Positions 29,978 through 39,823 of a stretch of 64,000 nt of DNA are shown here, one piece after another. The position numbers were made by a program, and so were the translations under genes. Numbering within the stretch: position 1 is the first letter of the stretch; every line of letters begins with the position of its first letter. Origin of the DNA: Streptomyces zingiberis (lineage in GTDB: Bacteria; Actinomycetota; Actinomycetes; Streptomycetales; Streptomycetaceae); NCBI RefSeq assembly GCF_012034935.1, contig NZ_JAATEN010000001.1, positions 248,001-312,000 on the forward strand, in the 5' to 3' direction. Under the pieces are notes generated by a model. It saw only the letters and a program-made list of their open reading frames with translations, did not search any database and was not told the origin of the DNA.

Positions 29978-30307
29978 ATGGCGCAACCAGCACGTCATCA
30001 CCGCAACCCGCTCGCCGCCGTCAGCTCCGTCCTCAACAGCGACGGCCGGCCCCATCCCGTGGAGAACAGCCTCGTCGCCGCGACGCTCGTCCTCGGGGCG
30101 GTGGCCTTCGTCACCGCGCAGTTCCACCATCTTCACCTGATCAGTTCATGGACGGGCCTGGCCGGAGTGGTCAGCGGCCTGTGGGGGCAGATGATCTCCG
30201 CGACCACCGCCGAGCGCTTCGCGCTGGTCATCGGGTTGGGGGCGGCGGCCGTCGGCCTCTTCCTGGGCATGGCCCACGGCGGTCCCTTCGGCGGCGTCCT
30301 CGGCTGA
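29978..30307 (+). CDS. small conserved membrane protein, function unknown
   Basis: A 109-residue protein with an N-terminal polar segment (MAQPARHHRNPLAAVSSVLN) and three hydrophobic stretches: LVAATLVLGAVAFVTA, WTGLAGVVSGLWGQMISA and FALVIGLGAAAVGLFLGM. I do not recognise a named domain; similar small proteins occur upstream of femX in streptomycetes. GGGAGG precedes the ATG at good spacing. It is divergent from rpsF and 250 bases ahead of the FemX gene, with GC-rich sequence and no other gene between. Confidence 0.7.
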   Translation: MAQPARHHRNPLAAVSSVLNSDGRPHPVENSLVAATLVLGAVAFVTAQFHHLHLISSWTGLAGVVSGLWGQMISATTAERFALVIGLGAAAVGLFLGMAHGGPFGGVLG

Positions 30308-30559
30308 CGGGCCCGGCCGGGACCGCCGGCCCGTGCCCCCGAAGGTCCCCGAAGGGCCCGGAAAGCCACCGGAGGGGTCCCGGGGACGTCCAGGAGCCCC
30401 CGGAGGAGTCCGGCGGGGGCGCGCGGCGCCGGAATCCGGGGCCCCGCGCCCCTCTGACGGGCCGTACGCCCGAACGAGGTCCTCCCCGGACCAGTAGGCT
30501 TCGCCGCGAGAGCCGGAGCCCCATCCCCCTGGGGACGAACCTGCCGAGGAGCACCCCGC

Positions 30560-31678
30560 ATGAGCCTGACCCTGAGGACCATCAGCCGCGAGCAGCATCT
30601 GGCGTACATCCAGAGCCTGCCCTCGGCCAGCCACTGCCAGGTTCCCGCGTGGGCGGACGTGAAGAAGGAGTGGCGCTCGGAGAACCTCGGCTGGTTCGAC
30701 GCCACGGGCGAGCTGGTCGGCGCCGGGCTGGTGCTGTACCGGCAGCTCCCCAAGGTCAAGCGGTATCTGGCCTACCTCCCCGAGGGCCCGGTCATCAACT
30801 GGTTCGCCCCCAATCTGGAGGAGTGGCTCCAGCCGATGCTCGCCCACCTGAAGCAGGCGGGCGCCTTCTCCGTGAAGATGGGCCCGCCCGTGGTCATCCG
30901 CCGCTGGGACGCCCCCGCCATCAAGACCGGCATCCAGAACCCGGACGTGAAGCGGCTGCGGGACGTCGAGGCCACCTTCATCGAGCCGCGCGCCTTCGAG
31001 GTGGCGGACCGGCTGCGCCGGATGGGCTGGCAGCAGGGCGAGGACGGCGGCGCGGGCTTCGGTGACGTCCAGCCGCGCTACGTCTTCCAGGTGCCGCTGG
31101 AGAACCGCTCCCTGGAGTCCGTCCACAAGTCCTTCAACCAGCTGTGGCGGCGCAACATCAAGAAGGCCGAGAAGGCCGGCGTCGAGGTCGTCCAGGGCGG
31201 CTACGAGGACCTCGCCGAGTGGCAGCGCCTGTACGAGGTCACCGCAGAGCGTGACCGCTTCCGCCCCCGCCCGCTCGGCTACTTCCAGCGCATGTGGACG
31301 GCGCTCAACGCCGAGGACCCCAACCGGATGCGGCTCTACTTCGCCCGTCACGAGGGGGAGAACGTGGCCGCGGCCACCATGCTCATCGTCGGCGGCCACG
31401 TCTGGTACTCCTACGGCGCCTCCGCCAACCACAAGCGCGAGGTACGCCCCTCCAACGCCATGCAGTGGCGGATGCTGTGCGACGCCTACGCCCTCGGCGC
31501 GAGCGTCTACGACCTGCGCGGCATCAGCGACTCCCTGGACGAGACGGACCACCTCTTCGGGCTCATCCAGTTCAAGGTGGGCACCGGCGGGGAGGCGGCC
31601 GAGTACATCGGCGAGTGGGACTTCCCGCTGAACAAGCTGCTGCACAAGGCGCTCGACATCTACATGTCGCGGCGCTAG
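30560..31678 (+). CDS. femX: FemX-type lipid II:glycine glycyltransferase
   Basis: A 372-residue Fem/VanK family aminoacyltransferase with two GNAT-like lobes. In Streptomyces FemX adds the bridging glycine to lipid II using glycyl-tRNA. Family features are SHCQVPAWADVKKEWR near the start, LPEGPVINW, the tRNA-contacting basic segment NQLWRRNIKKAEKAGVEV, and WYSYGASANHKREVRPSNA near the acceptor site. It acts at the inner membrane face and has no membrane helix. The alanine racemase-like gene follows by 114 bases in the same direction and the two may be co-transcribed. Confidence 0.9.
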   Translation: MSLTLRTISREQHLAYIQSLPSASHCQVPAWADVKKEWRSENLGWFDATGELVGAGLVLYRQLPKVKRYLAYLPEGPVINWFAPNLEEWLQPMLAHLKQAGAFSVKMGPPVVIRRWDAPAIKTGIQNPDVKRLRDVEATFIEPRAFEVADRLRRMGWQQGEDGGAGFGDVQPRYVFQVPLENRSLESVHKSFNQLWRRNIKKAEKAGVEVVQGGYEDLAEWQRLYEVTAERDRFRPRPLGYFQRMWTALNAEDPNRMRLYFARHEGENVAAATMLIVGGHVWYSYGASANHKREVRPSNAMQWRMLCDAYALGASVYDLRGISDSLDETDHLFGLIQFKVGTGGEAAEYIGEWDFPLNKLLHKALDIYMSRR

Positions 31679-31792
31679 AACGCCCGGAGGGGCCGTCGCC
31701 CGCCGTGCACCCCGGCGGGGCCCCGTCCGGCCCCGTCCGGCCCCTTCCGCACCACCGCCCTACCGCAGATCCAGAGAGGTTCCCGACCGGCC

Positions 31793-32824
31793 ATGGCGCT
31801 CACCCTCTACGTCGACACCGCTCGCTGGCGGGCGCATCAGCAGTCCGTCGTCCAGCAGTTCCCGGGCCTCGTCCCGGTCTGCAAGGGCAACGGCTACGGC
31901 TTCGGCCACGAGCGGCTGGCCGAGGAGGTGACCCGCCTCCGCTCGGACATGCTGGCCGTGGGCACCACCTACGAGGCCGCCCGCATCAAGGACTGGTTCA
32001 GCGGTGATCTGCTGGTCCTCACCCCCTTCCGGCTGGGCGAGGAGCCGGTGCCGCTGCCGGACCGCGCGGTGCGGTCGGTGTCCTCCGTGGACGGCGTCCG
32101 CGGCCTGGTGGGGGCCCGGGTCGTGATCGAGCTGATGAGCACCATGCGGCGGCACGGGGTGTCCGAGGAGGACCTCCCCAAGCTGCACGCCGCCATCGAG
32201 GACATCCGGCTGGAGGGTTTCGCCCTCCATCTCCCGCTGGACCGCACGGACGGCTCCGACGCGGTCGAGGAGGTCATCGCCTGGATGGACCGGCTGCGCA
32301 CCGCGCGGCTGCCGCTCCACACCATGTTCGTCAGCCACCTGGGCGCCGCCGAACTGAGCGTGCTCCAGCAGCAGTTCCCGCAGACCCGCTTCCGCGCCCG
32401 GATCGGCACCCGGCTGTGGCTGGGCGACCACGACGCGACGGAGTACCGCGGGTCGGTGCTGGACGTCACCCGCGTCGTCAAGGGGGACCGCTTCGGCTAC
32501 CGGCAGCAGAAGGCGAGCGCCGACGGGCATCTGGTGGTCGTCGCGGGCGGCACCTCGCACGGGGTGGGCCTGGAGTCCCCCAAGGCGCTCCACGGCGTCA
32601 TGCCGCGCGCCAAGGGCGTCGCCCGCGCGGGGCTGGCCACCGTCAACCGGAACCTCTCGCCGTTCGTGTGGGCCGGCAAGCAGCGCTGGTTCGCCGAGCC
32701 GCCGCACATGCAGGTCTCCATCCTCTTCGTCCCCTCGGAGGTGGCGCCGCCCCAGGTGGGCGACGAACTCGTGGCCCACCTCCGGCACACCACGACCCAG
32801 TTCGACCGGCTCGTCGACCGCTGA
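31793..32824 (+). CDS. alanine racemase N-terminal domain (fold III PLP) protein
   Basis: A 343-residue protein related to the TIM-barrel half of alanine racemase. The PLP lysine motif appears as CKGNGYGFGHERLAEE, close to the VKANAYGHG of Alr. Residues such as HTMFVSHLGAAELS and RIGTRLWLGD match later barrel strands. The C-terminal beta domain of Alr, which supplies the second catalytic Tyr, is not recognisable, so true racemase activity is doubtful. Its fixed place after femX suggests a role in peptidoglycan precursor chemistry, which is inference. AGAGAGG precedes the ATG. Confidence 0.75.
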   Translation: MALTLYVDTARWRAHQQSVVQQFPGLVPVCKGNGYGFGHERLAEEVTRLRSDMLAVGTTYEAARIKDWFSGDLLVLTPFRLGEEPVPLPDRAVRSVSSVDGVRGLVGARVVIELMSTMRRHGVSEEDLPKLHAAIEDIRLEGFALHLPLDRTDGSDAVEEVIAWMDRLRTARLPLHTMFVSHLGAAELSVLQQQFPQTRFRARIGTRLWLGDHDATEYRGSVLDVTRVVKGDRFGYRQQKASADGHLVVVAGGTSHGVGLESPKALHGVMPRAKGVARAGLATVNRNLSPFVWAGKQRWFAEPPHMQVSILFVPSEVAPPQVGDELVAHLRHTTTQFDRLVDR

Positions 32825-32865
32825 ACGGCCTCTGAAGGGCCGCTGAAGGGCCGCTGAGCGCCCCT
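32822..32865 (+). repeat. four tandem 11-bp repeats after the racemase-like gene
   Basis: Starting at the stop codon, CTGAACGGCCT, CTGAAGGGCCG, CTGAAGGGCCG and CTGAGCGCCCC follow head to tail. Copies 2 and 3 are identical and the others are degenerate. It lies in the short gap before the convergent GT87 gene. Confidence 0.7.
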
Positions 32866-32920
32866 GGCGGCCCCGGCAGGGGGCCGGGCCGCCTCCGGTC
32901 CGTACGGCGGGCGGCCCGCG

Positions 32921-34420
32921 TCACCGTGCCGGCAGGGCCCCGTCCGGGCCCGCCGGCCCTTCCGGGTCCACGCCCCACCGGAGCCGCTGCCCACCCGCCG
33001 GCAGCGGCTCCTCCGCGTGGGCGCGGCGCGCGGGCCGGCGGAGGGTGAAGGCGTCCGGCACCCCGTCCAGCACGCCGCCCGACGGGTCGTCCGAGCCGTC
33101 CCGGCGCACGGGGTCGCGCTCGGGGCGCAGGACGTCGCGGACGACCACGGCGCAGAGGTACAGGGTGCCGAGCAGATGGACCAGGACAGCCGCCTGGTAC
33201 CCCTCGGTGGGCAGGCCCTTGTGGGCGTCGCCGCTGGAGGTGTAGGCGAGGTACATCCAGATCCCGAGGAAGTAGGCCACCTCGCAGGTCTGCCAGATCA
33301 GGAAGTCCCGCCAGCGGGGCCGGGCCAGCGCGGCGAGCGGCACCAGCCACAGCACGTACTGCGGCGAGTAGACCTTGTTGAGCAGGATGAACGCGGCGAC
33401 GACGAGGAAGACGAGCTGCGCCAGGCGCGGGCGCCGGGGCGCCCGCAGCGCCAGCACGGCGACGGCGGCGAAGGCCAGCAGGGTCAGCGCGGTGGCCCAG
33501 GTGTTGGCGCCCTCCAGGGGGTCGCCCGTCCGCTGCGAGATGATCAGCCAGATCGAGCCGAAGTCCACCGGGCGTTCCTGGCTGAAGGTGTAGAACTTCC
33601 GCCACCCCTCCGGAGCGAGCGCCATCACCGGGGCGTTCACCACCAGCCAGGCGGCCGCCGCCCCGGCGAGCGCGCCGCCGAACGCGCGCAGCCGCCCCGC
33701 GCGCAGGCACAGCAGGAAGATCGGCCCCAGCAGCAGCACGGGATAGAGCTTGGCGGCGGTGGCGAGACCGATGAGGACCCCGGCGGCGAGCGGGCGGCCC
33801 CGGGACCACATGAGGAGCGCCACGGCGGTGAGGGCGACCGCCAGCAGGTCCCAGTTGATGGTCGCGGTGAGGGCGAAGGCGGGCGCCAGGGCGACGAGCA
33901 GGGCGTCCCAGGGACGCCGCCGGTGGGTGCGGGCCACCGCCACGGCGATGACGGCGGCGCAGGCCATGAGCATGCCCGCGTTGACGAGCCAGTAGATCTG
34001 CTCGCGGTGCTGGATCGTGCCGCCGTGCGGGGTGAGCCAGGAGGCGACCTCCATGAACACCCCGGTCAGGACCGGGTACTCGAGGTACTCCATGTCGCCG
34101 GGCAGCCGGTCGAAGTAGGGCACCAGATCGGCGGCGAAGCCGCGCGCGTTGTACAGGTGCGGGATGTCGGAGTAGCAGGCGTGGGTGTACTGGCTGCTGG
34201 CGCCGTGGAACCAGGCCCCGTTGTAGCAGGGCAGCTTCTGCACCATGCCCAGGGCGAACATCCCCAGGGCGACGAGGGAGACGATCCGCACCGGGCTCCA
34301 CCAGCCGGCGCCGGGCCTCGCCCGCCGGCCCGCGGGGCCGCCGATCACCTCGCTGGCGGCGGCCGCCACCTCGTCCTGGCGGGTGGGCGGTACGGGCCGG
34401 TCGTCGCGCACGCTCGTCAT
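32921..34420 (-). CDS. GT87 family polyprenyl-phosphate mannosyltransferase-like membrane protein
   Basis: A 499-residue integral membrane protein of the GT87/DUF2029 family, which in actinobacteria transfers mannose from polyprenyl-phosphate mannose onto lipoglycans. About ten helices are visible, with TATINWDLLAVALTAVALLMW, GLATAAKLYPVLLLGPI and NKVYSPQYVLWLVPLAALA matching family blocks (each shown as a fragment of the repeat of loop plus helix). The catalytic acidic residues would be in the first outer loop (SDIPHLYNARG). The ATG was chosen since the upstream extension is Pro/Arg-rich and not conserved. The acceptor is unknown. The gene ends about 130 bases after the start of the divergent-side PBP 3' region and shares its direction. 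Confidence 0.8.
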   Translation of the reverse strand: MTSVRDDRPVPPTRQDEVAAAASEVIGGPAGRRARPGAGWWSPVRIVSLVALGMFALGMVQKLPCYNGAWFHGASSQYTHACYSDIPHLYNARGFAADLVPYFDRLPGDMEYLEYPVLTGVFMEVASWLTPHGGTIQHREQIYWLVNAGMLMACAAVIAVAVARTHRRRPWDALLVALAPAFALTATINWDLLAVALTAVALLMWSRGRPLAAGVLIGLATAAKLYPVLLLGPIFLLCLRAGRLRAFGGALAGAAAAWLVVNAPVMALAPEGWRKFYTFSQERPVDFGSIWLIISQRTGDPLEGANTWATALTLLAFAAVAVLALRAPRRPRLAQLVFLVVAAFILLNKVYSPQYVLWLVPLAALARPRWRDFLIWQTCEVAYFLGIWMYLAYTSSGDAHKGLPTEGYQAAVLVHLLGTLYLCAVVVRDVLRPERDPVRRDGSDDPSGGVLDGVPDAFTLRRPARRAHAEEPLPAGGQRLRWGVDPEGPAGPDGALPAR

Positions 34421-34552
34421 GGGCCCATCCTGCCGTACGGGGCCGGACACGTACGGAGCCGGACACGGCGGTGCCCCCGCCCGGAGGGGCGGGGGCACCG
34501 TGGCCGCGGGGCGGGGCCGGTTCACGGCCGGCCCGGCGTCCGGTCCTGCCGG

Positions 34553-37198
34553 CTACCCGTCGGATCCGTCCTGGCCGCCCAGCCAGCCACCGCCGTTCCC
34601 GTTGCCGCCGGCCGGAGGGCCGCCCGTGGTGGGCGGCGGATCGGAGGTCCCGCCGTCGGCTCCGCCGTTCTCACCGCCGCCGTTCTCACCGCCGCCGGAG
34701 GGCTCGTCCTCGTCACAGCGGGGGTCGAACACGCCGCAGGTCGAGGACGGCGTCCCGGAGGGTGACGGGGTCGTCGGCGGGGCCGAGCTCGGCGGCTCGC
34801 TCGACTCCGTCTCCGTCGGGGTGGGCGTCGGGGTCGGGGTCGGGGTCGGCGAGGCGCCGTCGCCGTAGACCTTCTCGCCGATCGGGCCCGGCTTCGGGAA
34901 CTGCTTGACCGGCTCGCCCTTCATCGCCTGGCTCATGTAGCTCGCCCAGATCTCCGCGGGGAAGGAGGCACCGTGGATGCTCTGCTGGCCACCGGTGCCG
35001 TACATCTCCAGGAACTTCTGCTTCTTGGCGCCGGAGTCCACCCGGAACATCCCGATGGCGGTGGAGAGCTGCGGGGTGTAGCCGGCGAACCAGGCGGACT
35101 TGTTGCCGTCCGTGGTACCCGTCTTGCCCGCCACCGGCCGGCCGTCGGGCAGCTGCGCCGAGGTGCCAGTGCCCTTGTCCACCACGTTCTTGAGCACGTC
35201 GGTGACGTTGTTGGCGACGTTGGTCTCCATGCCCTGGCTCTTCTTGGCCTTGTGCGTGAAGATGGCCCGCCCCTCCTTCTCCACCTTCTTCACCGACCAC
35301 GGGGTGATCTGCTGCCCCTCGGCCGCGAAGGTGGCGTACGAGCCGGCGAGGCGGATCGCGCTGGGGGTCGAGGTGCCGAGCGAGAAGGAGGGCACGGTCG
35401 AGGCGAGCTGGTCGTCGGTGAGGCCGGAGTCGATCGCCGTCTCCTTCACCTTGTCGGTGCCGACGTCCACGCCGAGCTGGATGAACGGCGTGTTCACGGA
35501 GTGCTGCATCGCCAGCCGGAGGTCGACCTCGCCGTAGTCCTTGTCACCGTCGTTCCGCTGGTGCCACTCCTTGTCCTCCTTGTCGAGCCAGGTGGAGCCG
35601 TCGTAGTTGAGCAGCTTCACCTTGTTGTCGCCGTTGTAGACGCTCTTCGGGGAGGCGATGGTGCGCTGTTCGAGTGACTGCTCCGGGGGCCCCTCCGGGT
35701 CCCGGACGCCGTAGGTCATGGCCGCGCCCAGCACGAACGGCTTGAAGGTCGAGCCGACGGGGACACCGGTGTAGTCGGCGTTGTTGGTGAAGTGCCGGGT
35801 GGCGTCCTCACCGCCGTAGATGGCGACGAGCCGGCCGGTCCGCGGGTCGACGGAGGCTCCGCCGAACTGGACGAACTTGTCCTCCTCGCGCTCCTTCGGC
35901 TTGATGTTGGCCTTCGAGACCTTCTGCACGGCCTTCTCCAGCTGCCGCATCTTCTTCTTGTCGAAGGAGGTGTGGATCTCGTAGCCGCCCGTGTCCAGCT
36001 GTGCCCGGGTGATGTTGCTGTTGGCCACGATGAAGTTGTCGGCGAGGTTCGTGAGGTACCCGATCTGTCCGGCCTTGTTGGTGGCCGGCTTCGGGTCCTG
36101 CGGCATCGGGAAGCCCTCGGCGAGGTACTTGGCCCGCTCGGCGGCCTTCATCCGGCCGGTCTCGACCTCCCGCTTGAGCGTCCAGGACCAGCGGTTCTCG
36201 GCCCGCTGGAGGTTCTTCGCCTGGGTGGCCGCGGCGCCGACGCCGCCGGCCGGGTCGTAGAGGTTGGGCCCGTTGAGGGCGGAGGAGAGGAAGGCCGCCT
36301 CGCTGGCGGTGAGCTCCGAGCAGTCCTTGCCGTAGTACGCGCGGGACGCCGCCTGGATGCCGTAGGCGCCACGGCCGTAGTAGGCACTGTTCAGGTACCC
36401 GGCGAGGATCTTGTCCTTGTCCTCGGTGGCGCCGACCTTCACCGAGATGAAGAGTTCCTTCACCTTGCGGCTGATGGTCTGCTCCTGGGTGAGCATCGCG
36501 TTCTTGACGTACTGCTGCGTGATGGTGGAGCCACTCTGGGTGGAGCCGCCCTTGGCCATGTTGAAGACGGCGCGGGCGATACCCATCGGGTCCACACCCG
36601 GGTCGTCCTCGAAGGAGGCGTTCTCCGCGGCGATGACCGCGTCCCGCATGGACTTGGGGATCTTGTCGAAGGCGACGATCTGGCGGTTGTACTCGCCGGC
36701 GCCGGCGACGACCATCTGGTCCCCGTTGGCCCAGTAGTAGACGTTCTTCTGGACGTTCGCGTCACTCTTGATCTCGGGGACTTCGACCACGGCGAGGGCC
36801 ACGCCGGTGGCCGCCACCATCAGCCCGAAGAAGCCCACGAAGAGCGCGGCGATCTGCTTCCAGGACGGAATCCAGCGCCGGGCCCCGTAGCGGTCCGAGC
36901 GCGGGTAGTCGACCAGGCGCTTCTTCCCCGGGGTGGCGGCCGCACGGCGTCCCCGCCCCTCGGCGCCCGCCCCGGGCGCGGCGGAGGCGGCCGCAGCCCG
37001 GCGGCGGCCACCGCGCTGCGCGGCCCGCCGGGCCTCGGCGCGCCCTCCGTAGGGGCGCTCCTCCCCGGGCGGTGCGGTGCCGGAATCGGTGGCGCCGTCC
37101 CGCGGCGCGGCACGGCGGCCTGACGACTGCGCCCCGCGTCGGGCCGCTCCACGTCCACCACTTGCGGACTGCGGTGGCTTGCGACGGTGCTCGCTCAT
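34553..37198 (-). CDS. class A penicillin-binding protein (bifunctional)
   Basis: An 881-residue membrane-anchored peptidoglycan synthase. It has an Arg/Ala-rich cytosolic tail (1-110) and one helix (IAALFVGFFGLMVAATGVAL). Next comes a GT51 glycosyltransferase with AENASFEDDPGVD, GSTITQQYVKN and KELFISVKVG. The transpeptidase follows, with the active serine in GSTFKPF (about residue 480), SVN, and KTGTT. The C-terminal 100 residues are a TP-repeat and Gly/Asn-rich tail outside the membrane. Length and layout are typical of Streptomyces class A PBPs. It is divergent from the PadR gene. The chosen ATG follows GAGGAG and is well inside a longer open frame. Confidence 0.95.
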   Translation of the reverse strand: MSEHRRKPPQSASGGRGAARRGAQSSGRRAAPRDGATDSGTAPPGEERPYGGRAEARRAAQRGGRRRAAAASAAPGAGAEGRGRRAAATPGKKRLVDYPRSDRYGARRWIPSWKQIAALFVGFFGLMVAATGVALAVVEVPEIKSDANVQKNVYYWANGDQMVVAGAGEYNRQIVAFDKIPKSMRDAVIAAENASFEDDPGVDPMGIARAVFNMAKGGSTQSGSTITQQYVKNAMLTQEQTISRKVKELFISVKVGATEDKDKILAGYLNSAYYGRGAYGIQAASRAYYGKDCSELTASEAAFLSSALNGPNLYDPAGGVGAAATQAKNLQRAENRWSWTLKREVETGRMKAAERAKYLAEGFPMPQDPKPATNKAGQIGYLTNLADNFIVANSNITRAQLDTGGYEIHTSFDKKKMRQLEKAVQKVSKANIKPKEREEDKFVQFGGASVDPRTGRLVAIYGGEDATRHFTNNADYTGVPVGSTFKPFVLGAAMTYGVRDPEGPPEQSLEQRTIASPKSVYNGDNKVKLLNYDGSTWLDKEDKEWHQRNDGDKDYGEVDLRLAMQHSVNTPFIQLGVDVGTDKVKETAIDSGLTDDQLASTVPSFSLGTSTPSAIRLAGSYATFAAEGQQITPWSVKKVEKEGRAIFTHKAKKSQGMETNVANNVTDVLKNVVDKGTGTSAQLPDGRPVAGKTGTTDGNKSAWFAGYTPQLSTAIGMFRVDSGAKKQKFLEMYGTGGQQSIHGASFPAEIWASYMSQAMKGEPVKQFPKPGPIGEKVYGDGASPTPTPTPTPTPTETESSEPPSSAPPTTPSPSGTPSSTCGVFDPRCDEDEPSGGGENGGGENGGADGGTSDPPPTTGGPPAGGNGNGGGWLGGQDGSDG

Positions 37199-37469
37199 CG
37201 AACAGTTACTCCTCGGGCAGGCGGTATCGCCTGAAGGCGGCAGTGTGTTTCCGGTCCCCCCGATGCACGGACCGGCGGCCGCCCCGGAGGGGAGCCGGTC
37301 CGCACTGCACCCAGGACGGGGACGCTCCGCCGCGTTCCGTGGTTCCCGGTGGTCTGCATGGCGCACAGACTACGCAGGGCCAAAACCTGCCGGGACGACC
37401 CTTTCTTCGCGAAGCGGTCAAGTTGCCGTTGACAAAACTCTGATGTGACGCCGTTCACCCCATCCCCTC

Positions 37470-37498
37470 TTGTCGCATCCGTGGGGCCGTTCTATCGT
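37470..37498 (+). promoter_or_regulatory. candidate promoter of the PadR gene
   Basis: TTGTCG (37470-37475) and TATCGT (37493-37498) are spaced by 17 bases. The expected start of transcription (about 37505) falls inside the perfect inverted repeat at 37502-37522. Confidence 0.55.
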
Positions 37499-37501
37499 CG
37501 T

Positions 37502-37522
37502 GATGTATCGAATCGATACATC
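37502..37522. promoter_or_regulatory. 21-bp palindromic operator, probably for PadR autoregulation
   Basis: GATGTATCGA and TCGATACATC are perfect inverted repeats around one central base. It contains ATGT and ACAT ends like known PadR operators. It is the only long AT-containing palindrome in the 460-bp PBP/PadR intergenic region (37199-37658) and overlaps the likely transcription start. Confidence 0.7.
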
Positions 37523-37658
37523 GATTGGGCATACCGAGTCCTCCGGTGGGCACTGGAGGACTCGGAACCCCTCCGGGCCGACCCGGCCCCATCCGGAACA
37601 GCGGACCCATCCGGAACAACAGGACAGCGCGGCACGGACGGCAGAGGAAGGACCGGTC

Positions 37659-38600
37659 ATGGGCAGACGCTCCGGCGTCCTCGAGTTCGCCGTCCTCGGC
37701 CTGCTCCGCGAGTCCCCCATGCACGGCTATGAGCTGCGTAAACGCCTGAACACCTCGCTGGGGGTGTTCCGCGCGTTCAGCTACGGCAGCCTCTATCCCT
37801 GCCTCAAGACGCTCGTCCGGCAGGGCTGGTTGATCGAGGAGGCCGGCAGCGCGCCCGAGGACGCGCTCGCGGCCACCCTGGCCGGCCGGCGCGCCAAGAT
37901 CGTCTACCGGCTCACCGCCGACGGCAAGGAGCACTTCGAGGAGCTCCTCGCCCACTCCGGACCGGACGCCTGGGAGGACGAGCACTTCGGGGTCCGCTTC
38001 GCCTTCTTCGGGCAGACCTCCCGGGACGTCCGGATGCGGGTGCTGGAGGGCCGGCGGAGCCGGCTCGAGGAGCGGCTGGAGAAGATGCGTGCCTCCCTCG
38101 CCCGCACCCGCGAGCGCCTGGACGACTACACCCTGGAACTCCAGCGGCACGGCATGGAGTCCGTGGAGCGCGAGGTCCGCTGGCTCAACGAGCTCATCGA
38201 GAGCGAGCGGTCCGGACGCGACCGGCGCCGTCCGCAGGACGGGCCGGGGGCCGGCGAGGGTGACGGCGGGGAAAACCACCGCACCGCCGCGGGGCACGCG
38301 GAGGCTCCGCCGGGCCCGGTGGAGGGCTCCGGCCGCGGACCGGCCCCGGCGCGTGGCGAAGCCGCGGAGCCCGGAGCCCACGGAGAGCCCGGAGCGCGTG
38401 GAGAGCCCGGAGAACCCGGAGCGCGTCGAGCGCACGGGGCCCCTGGAGGGCCGCCGGCACCCGGGGCGGATGCGGGGGCGGAGCGCGCGCTGCCGCCGCG
38501 GACCCGGCCGCCATGGCACGACTCATCACAGAACACGGGCGGCCTGCCCCGGCACCGGGGTGGTTCCCGGCCGGATCCGTCCGACGACACCACCATCTGA
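37659..38600 (+). CDS. PadR-family transcriptional regulator
   Basis: A 313-residue protein. Residues 1-110 form the PadR winged helix: [39 protein letters not shown] and [20 protein letters not shown]. Residues 115-185 are a charged coiled coil for dimerisation. The last 120 residues are a disordered Gly/Glu/Pro-rich tail with [16 protein letters not shown]. That tail is longer than in most PadR proteins, which end after the coiled coil. The ATG follows GAGGAAGG. The ino1 gene starts 49 bases downstream, so the two are probably transcribed together and the regulator may control inositol synthesis. Confidence 0.9.
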   Translation: MGRRSGVLEFAVLGLLRESPMHGYELRKRLNTSLGVFRAFSYGSLYPCLKTLVRQGWLIEEAGSAPEDALAATLAGRRAKIVYRLTADGKEHFEELLAHSGPDAWEDEHFGVRFAFFGQTSRDVRMRVLEGRRSRLEERLEKMRASLARTRERLDDYTLELQRHGMESVEREVRWLNELIESERSGRDRRRPQDGPGAGEGDGGENHRTAAGHAEAPPGPVEGSGRGPAPARGEAAEPGAHGEPGARGEPGEPGARRAHGAPGGPPAPGADAGAERALPPRTRPPWHDSSQNTGGLPRHRGGSRPDPSDDTTI

Positions 38601-38649
38601 GGTCCGCATTCGGCAGGGCCTCGTCGAACAAACAAGGGGAGCAACCGGA

Positions 38650-39732
38650 ATGGGTTCGGTTCGTGTAGCCATCGTCGGTGTGGGCAACTGCGCCGCGTCA
38701 CTGGTTCAGGGCGTCGAGTACTACAAGGACGCCGACCCGGACAGCCGTGTCCCGGGCCTGATGCACGTGCAGTTCGGCGACTACCACGTCTCCGACGTGG
38801 AGTTCGTGGCGGCCTTCGACGTGGACGCCAAGAAGGTCGGCCTGGACCTCGCGGACGCCATCGGTGCCAGCGAGAACAACACCATCAAGATCACCGATGT
38901 CCCCTCCACCGGAGTCGCCGTGCAGCGCGGCCACACCCTGGACGGGCTCGGCAAGTACTACCTCGAGACCATCGAGGAGTCCTCCGAGGCGCCGGTGGAC
39001 GTCGTCCAGGTCCTCAAGGACCGGCAGGTGGACGTTCTGGTCTGCTACCTGCCGGTGGGCTCCGAGGAGGCCGCCAAGTACTACGCGCAGTGCGCGGTGG
39101 ACGCGAAGGTCGCCTTCGTCAACGCGCTCCCGGTCTTCATCGCCGGTACCAAGGAGTGGGCGGACAAGTTCGCCGAGGCGGGTGTCCCGATCGTCGGTGA
39201 CGACATCAAGTCCCAGGTCGGAGCCACCATCACCCACCGGGTCATGGCGAAGCTCTTCGAGGACCGGGGCGTCGTCCTCGACCGCACCATGCAGCTGAAC
39301 GTCGGCGGCAACATGGACTTCAAGAACATGCTGGAGCGGGAGCGGCTGGAGTCCAAGAAGATCTCCAAGACGCAGGCCGTCACCTCCCAGATCCGCGACC
39401 GCGACCTGGGCGCGGACAACGTCCACATCGGCCCCTCCGACTACGTCGCCTGGCTGGACGACCGCAAGTGGGCGTACGTGCGGCTGGAGGGCCGGGCGTT
39501 CGGTGACGTCCCGCTCAACCTGGAGTACAAGCTGGAGGTCTGGGACTCCCCGAACTCCGCCGGTGTCATCATCGACGCCCTGCGGGCCGCGAAGATCGCC
39601 AAGGACCGGGGCATCGGTGGCCCGATCCTCTCGGCGTCCTCGTACTTCATGAAGTCCCCGCCGGTGCAGTACTTCGACGACGAGGCGCGGGAGAACGTCG
39701 AGAAGTTCATCCAGGGCGAGATCGAGCGCTGA
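38650..39732 (+). CDS. ino1: myo-inositol-1-phosphate synthase
   Basis: A 360-residue NAD-dependent enzyme that converts glucose 6-phosphate to inositol 1-phosphate, the first step to phosphatidylinositol and mycothiol in actinomycetes. The start [20 protein letters not shown] is the dinucleotide-binding motif, and [23 protein letters not shown] and [20 protein letters not shown] (parts of the conserved core) are intact. Length is normal for bacterial MIPS. It lies directly downstream of a PadR regulator. The ribosome-binding sequence AGGGGAGCAACCGG precedes the ATG. A 52-bp perfect palindrome lies 92 bases after the stop. Confidence 0.96.
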   Translation: MGSVRVAIVGVGNCAASLVQGVEYYKDADPDSRVPGLMHVQFGDYHVSDVEFVAAFDVDAKKVGLDLADAIGASENNTIKITDVPSTGVAVQRGHTLDGLGKYYLETIEESSEAPVDVVQVLKDRQVDVLVCYLPVGSEEAAKYYAQCAVDAKVAFVNALPVFIAGTKEWADKFAEAGVPIVGDDIKSQVGATITHRVMAKLFEDRGVVLDRTMQLNVGGNMDFKNMLERERLESKKISKTQAVTSQIRDRDLGADNVHIGPSDYVAWLDDRKWAYVRLEGRAFGDVPLNLEYKLEVWDSPNSAGVIIDALRAAKIAKDRGIGGPILSASSYFMKSPPVQYFDDEARENVEKFIQGEIER

Positions 39733-39823
39733 GTACCCGGCGGCGCGGCCGGTGGCCCCGGCGGCCGGTCGCGCCCTCGCGTGAGAGCTCTTCCCAGGGT
39801 CCCCCACGGGTTTTGGGGGCTCC

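Noticed and set aside
31793..32824. Calling this gene alr (alanine racemase)
   Set aside because: The C-terminal beta domain and second catalytic Tyr region are not recognisable, so only the PLP-barrel relationship is supported.
38350..38470. Collagen-like GEP repeats as a separate gene
   Set aside because: They lie in frame at the end of the PadR protein without their own start or ribosome-binding site.
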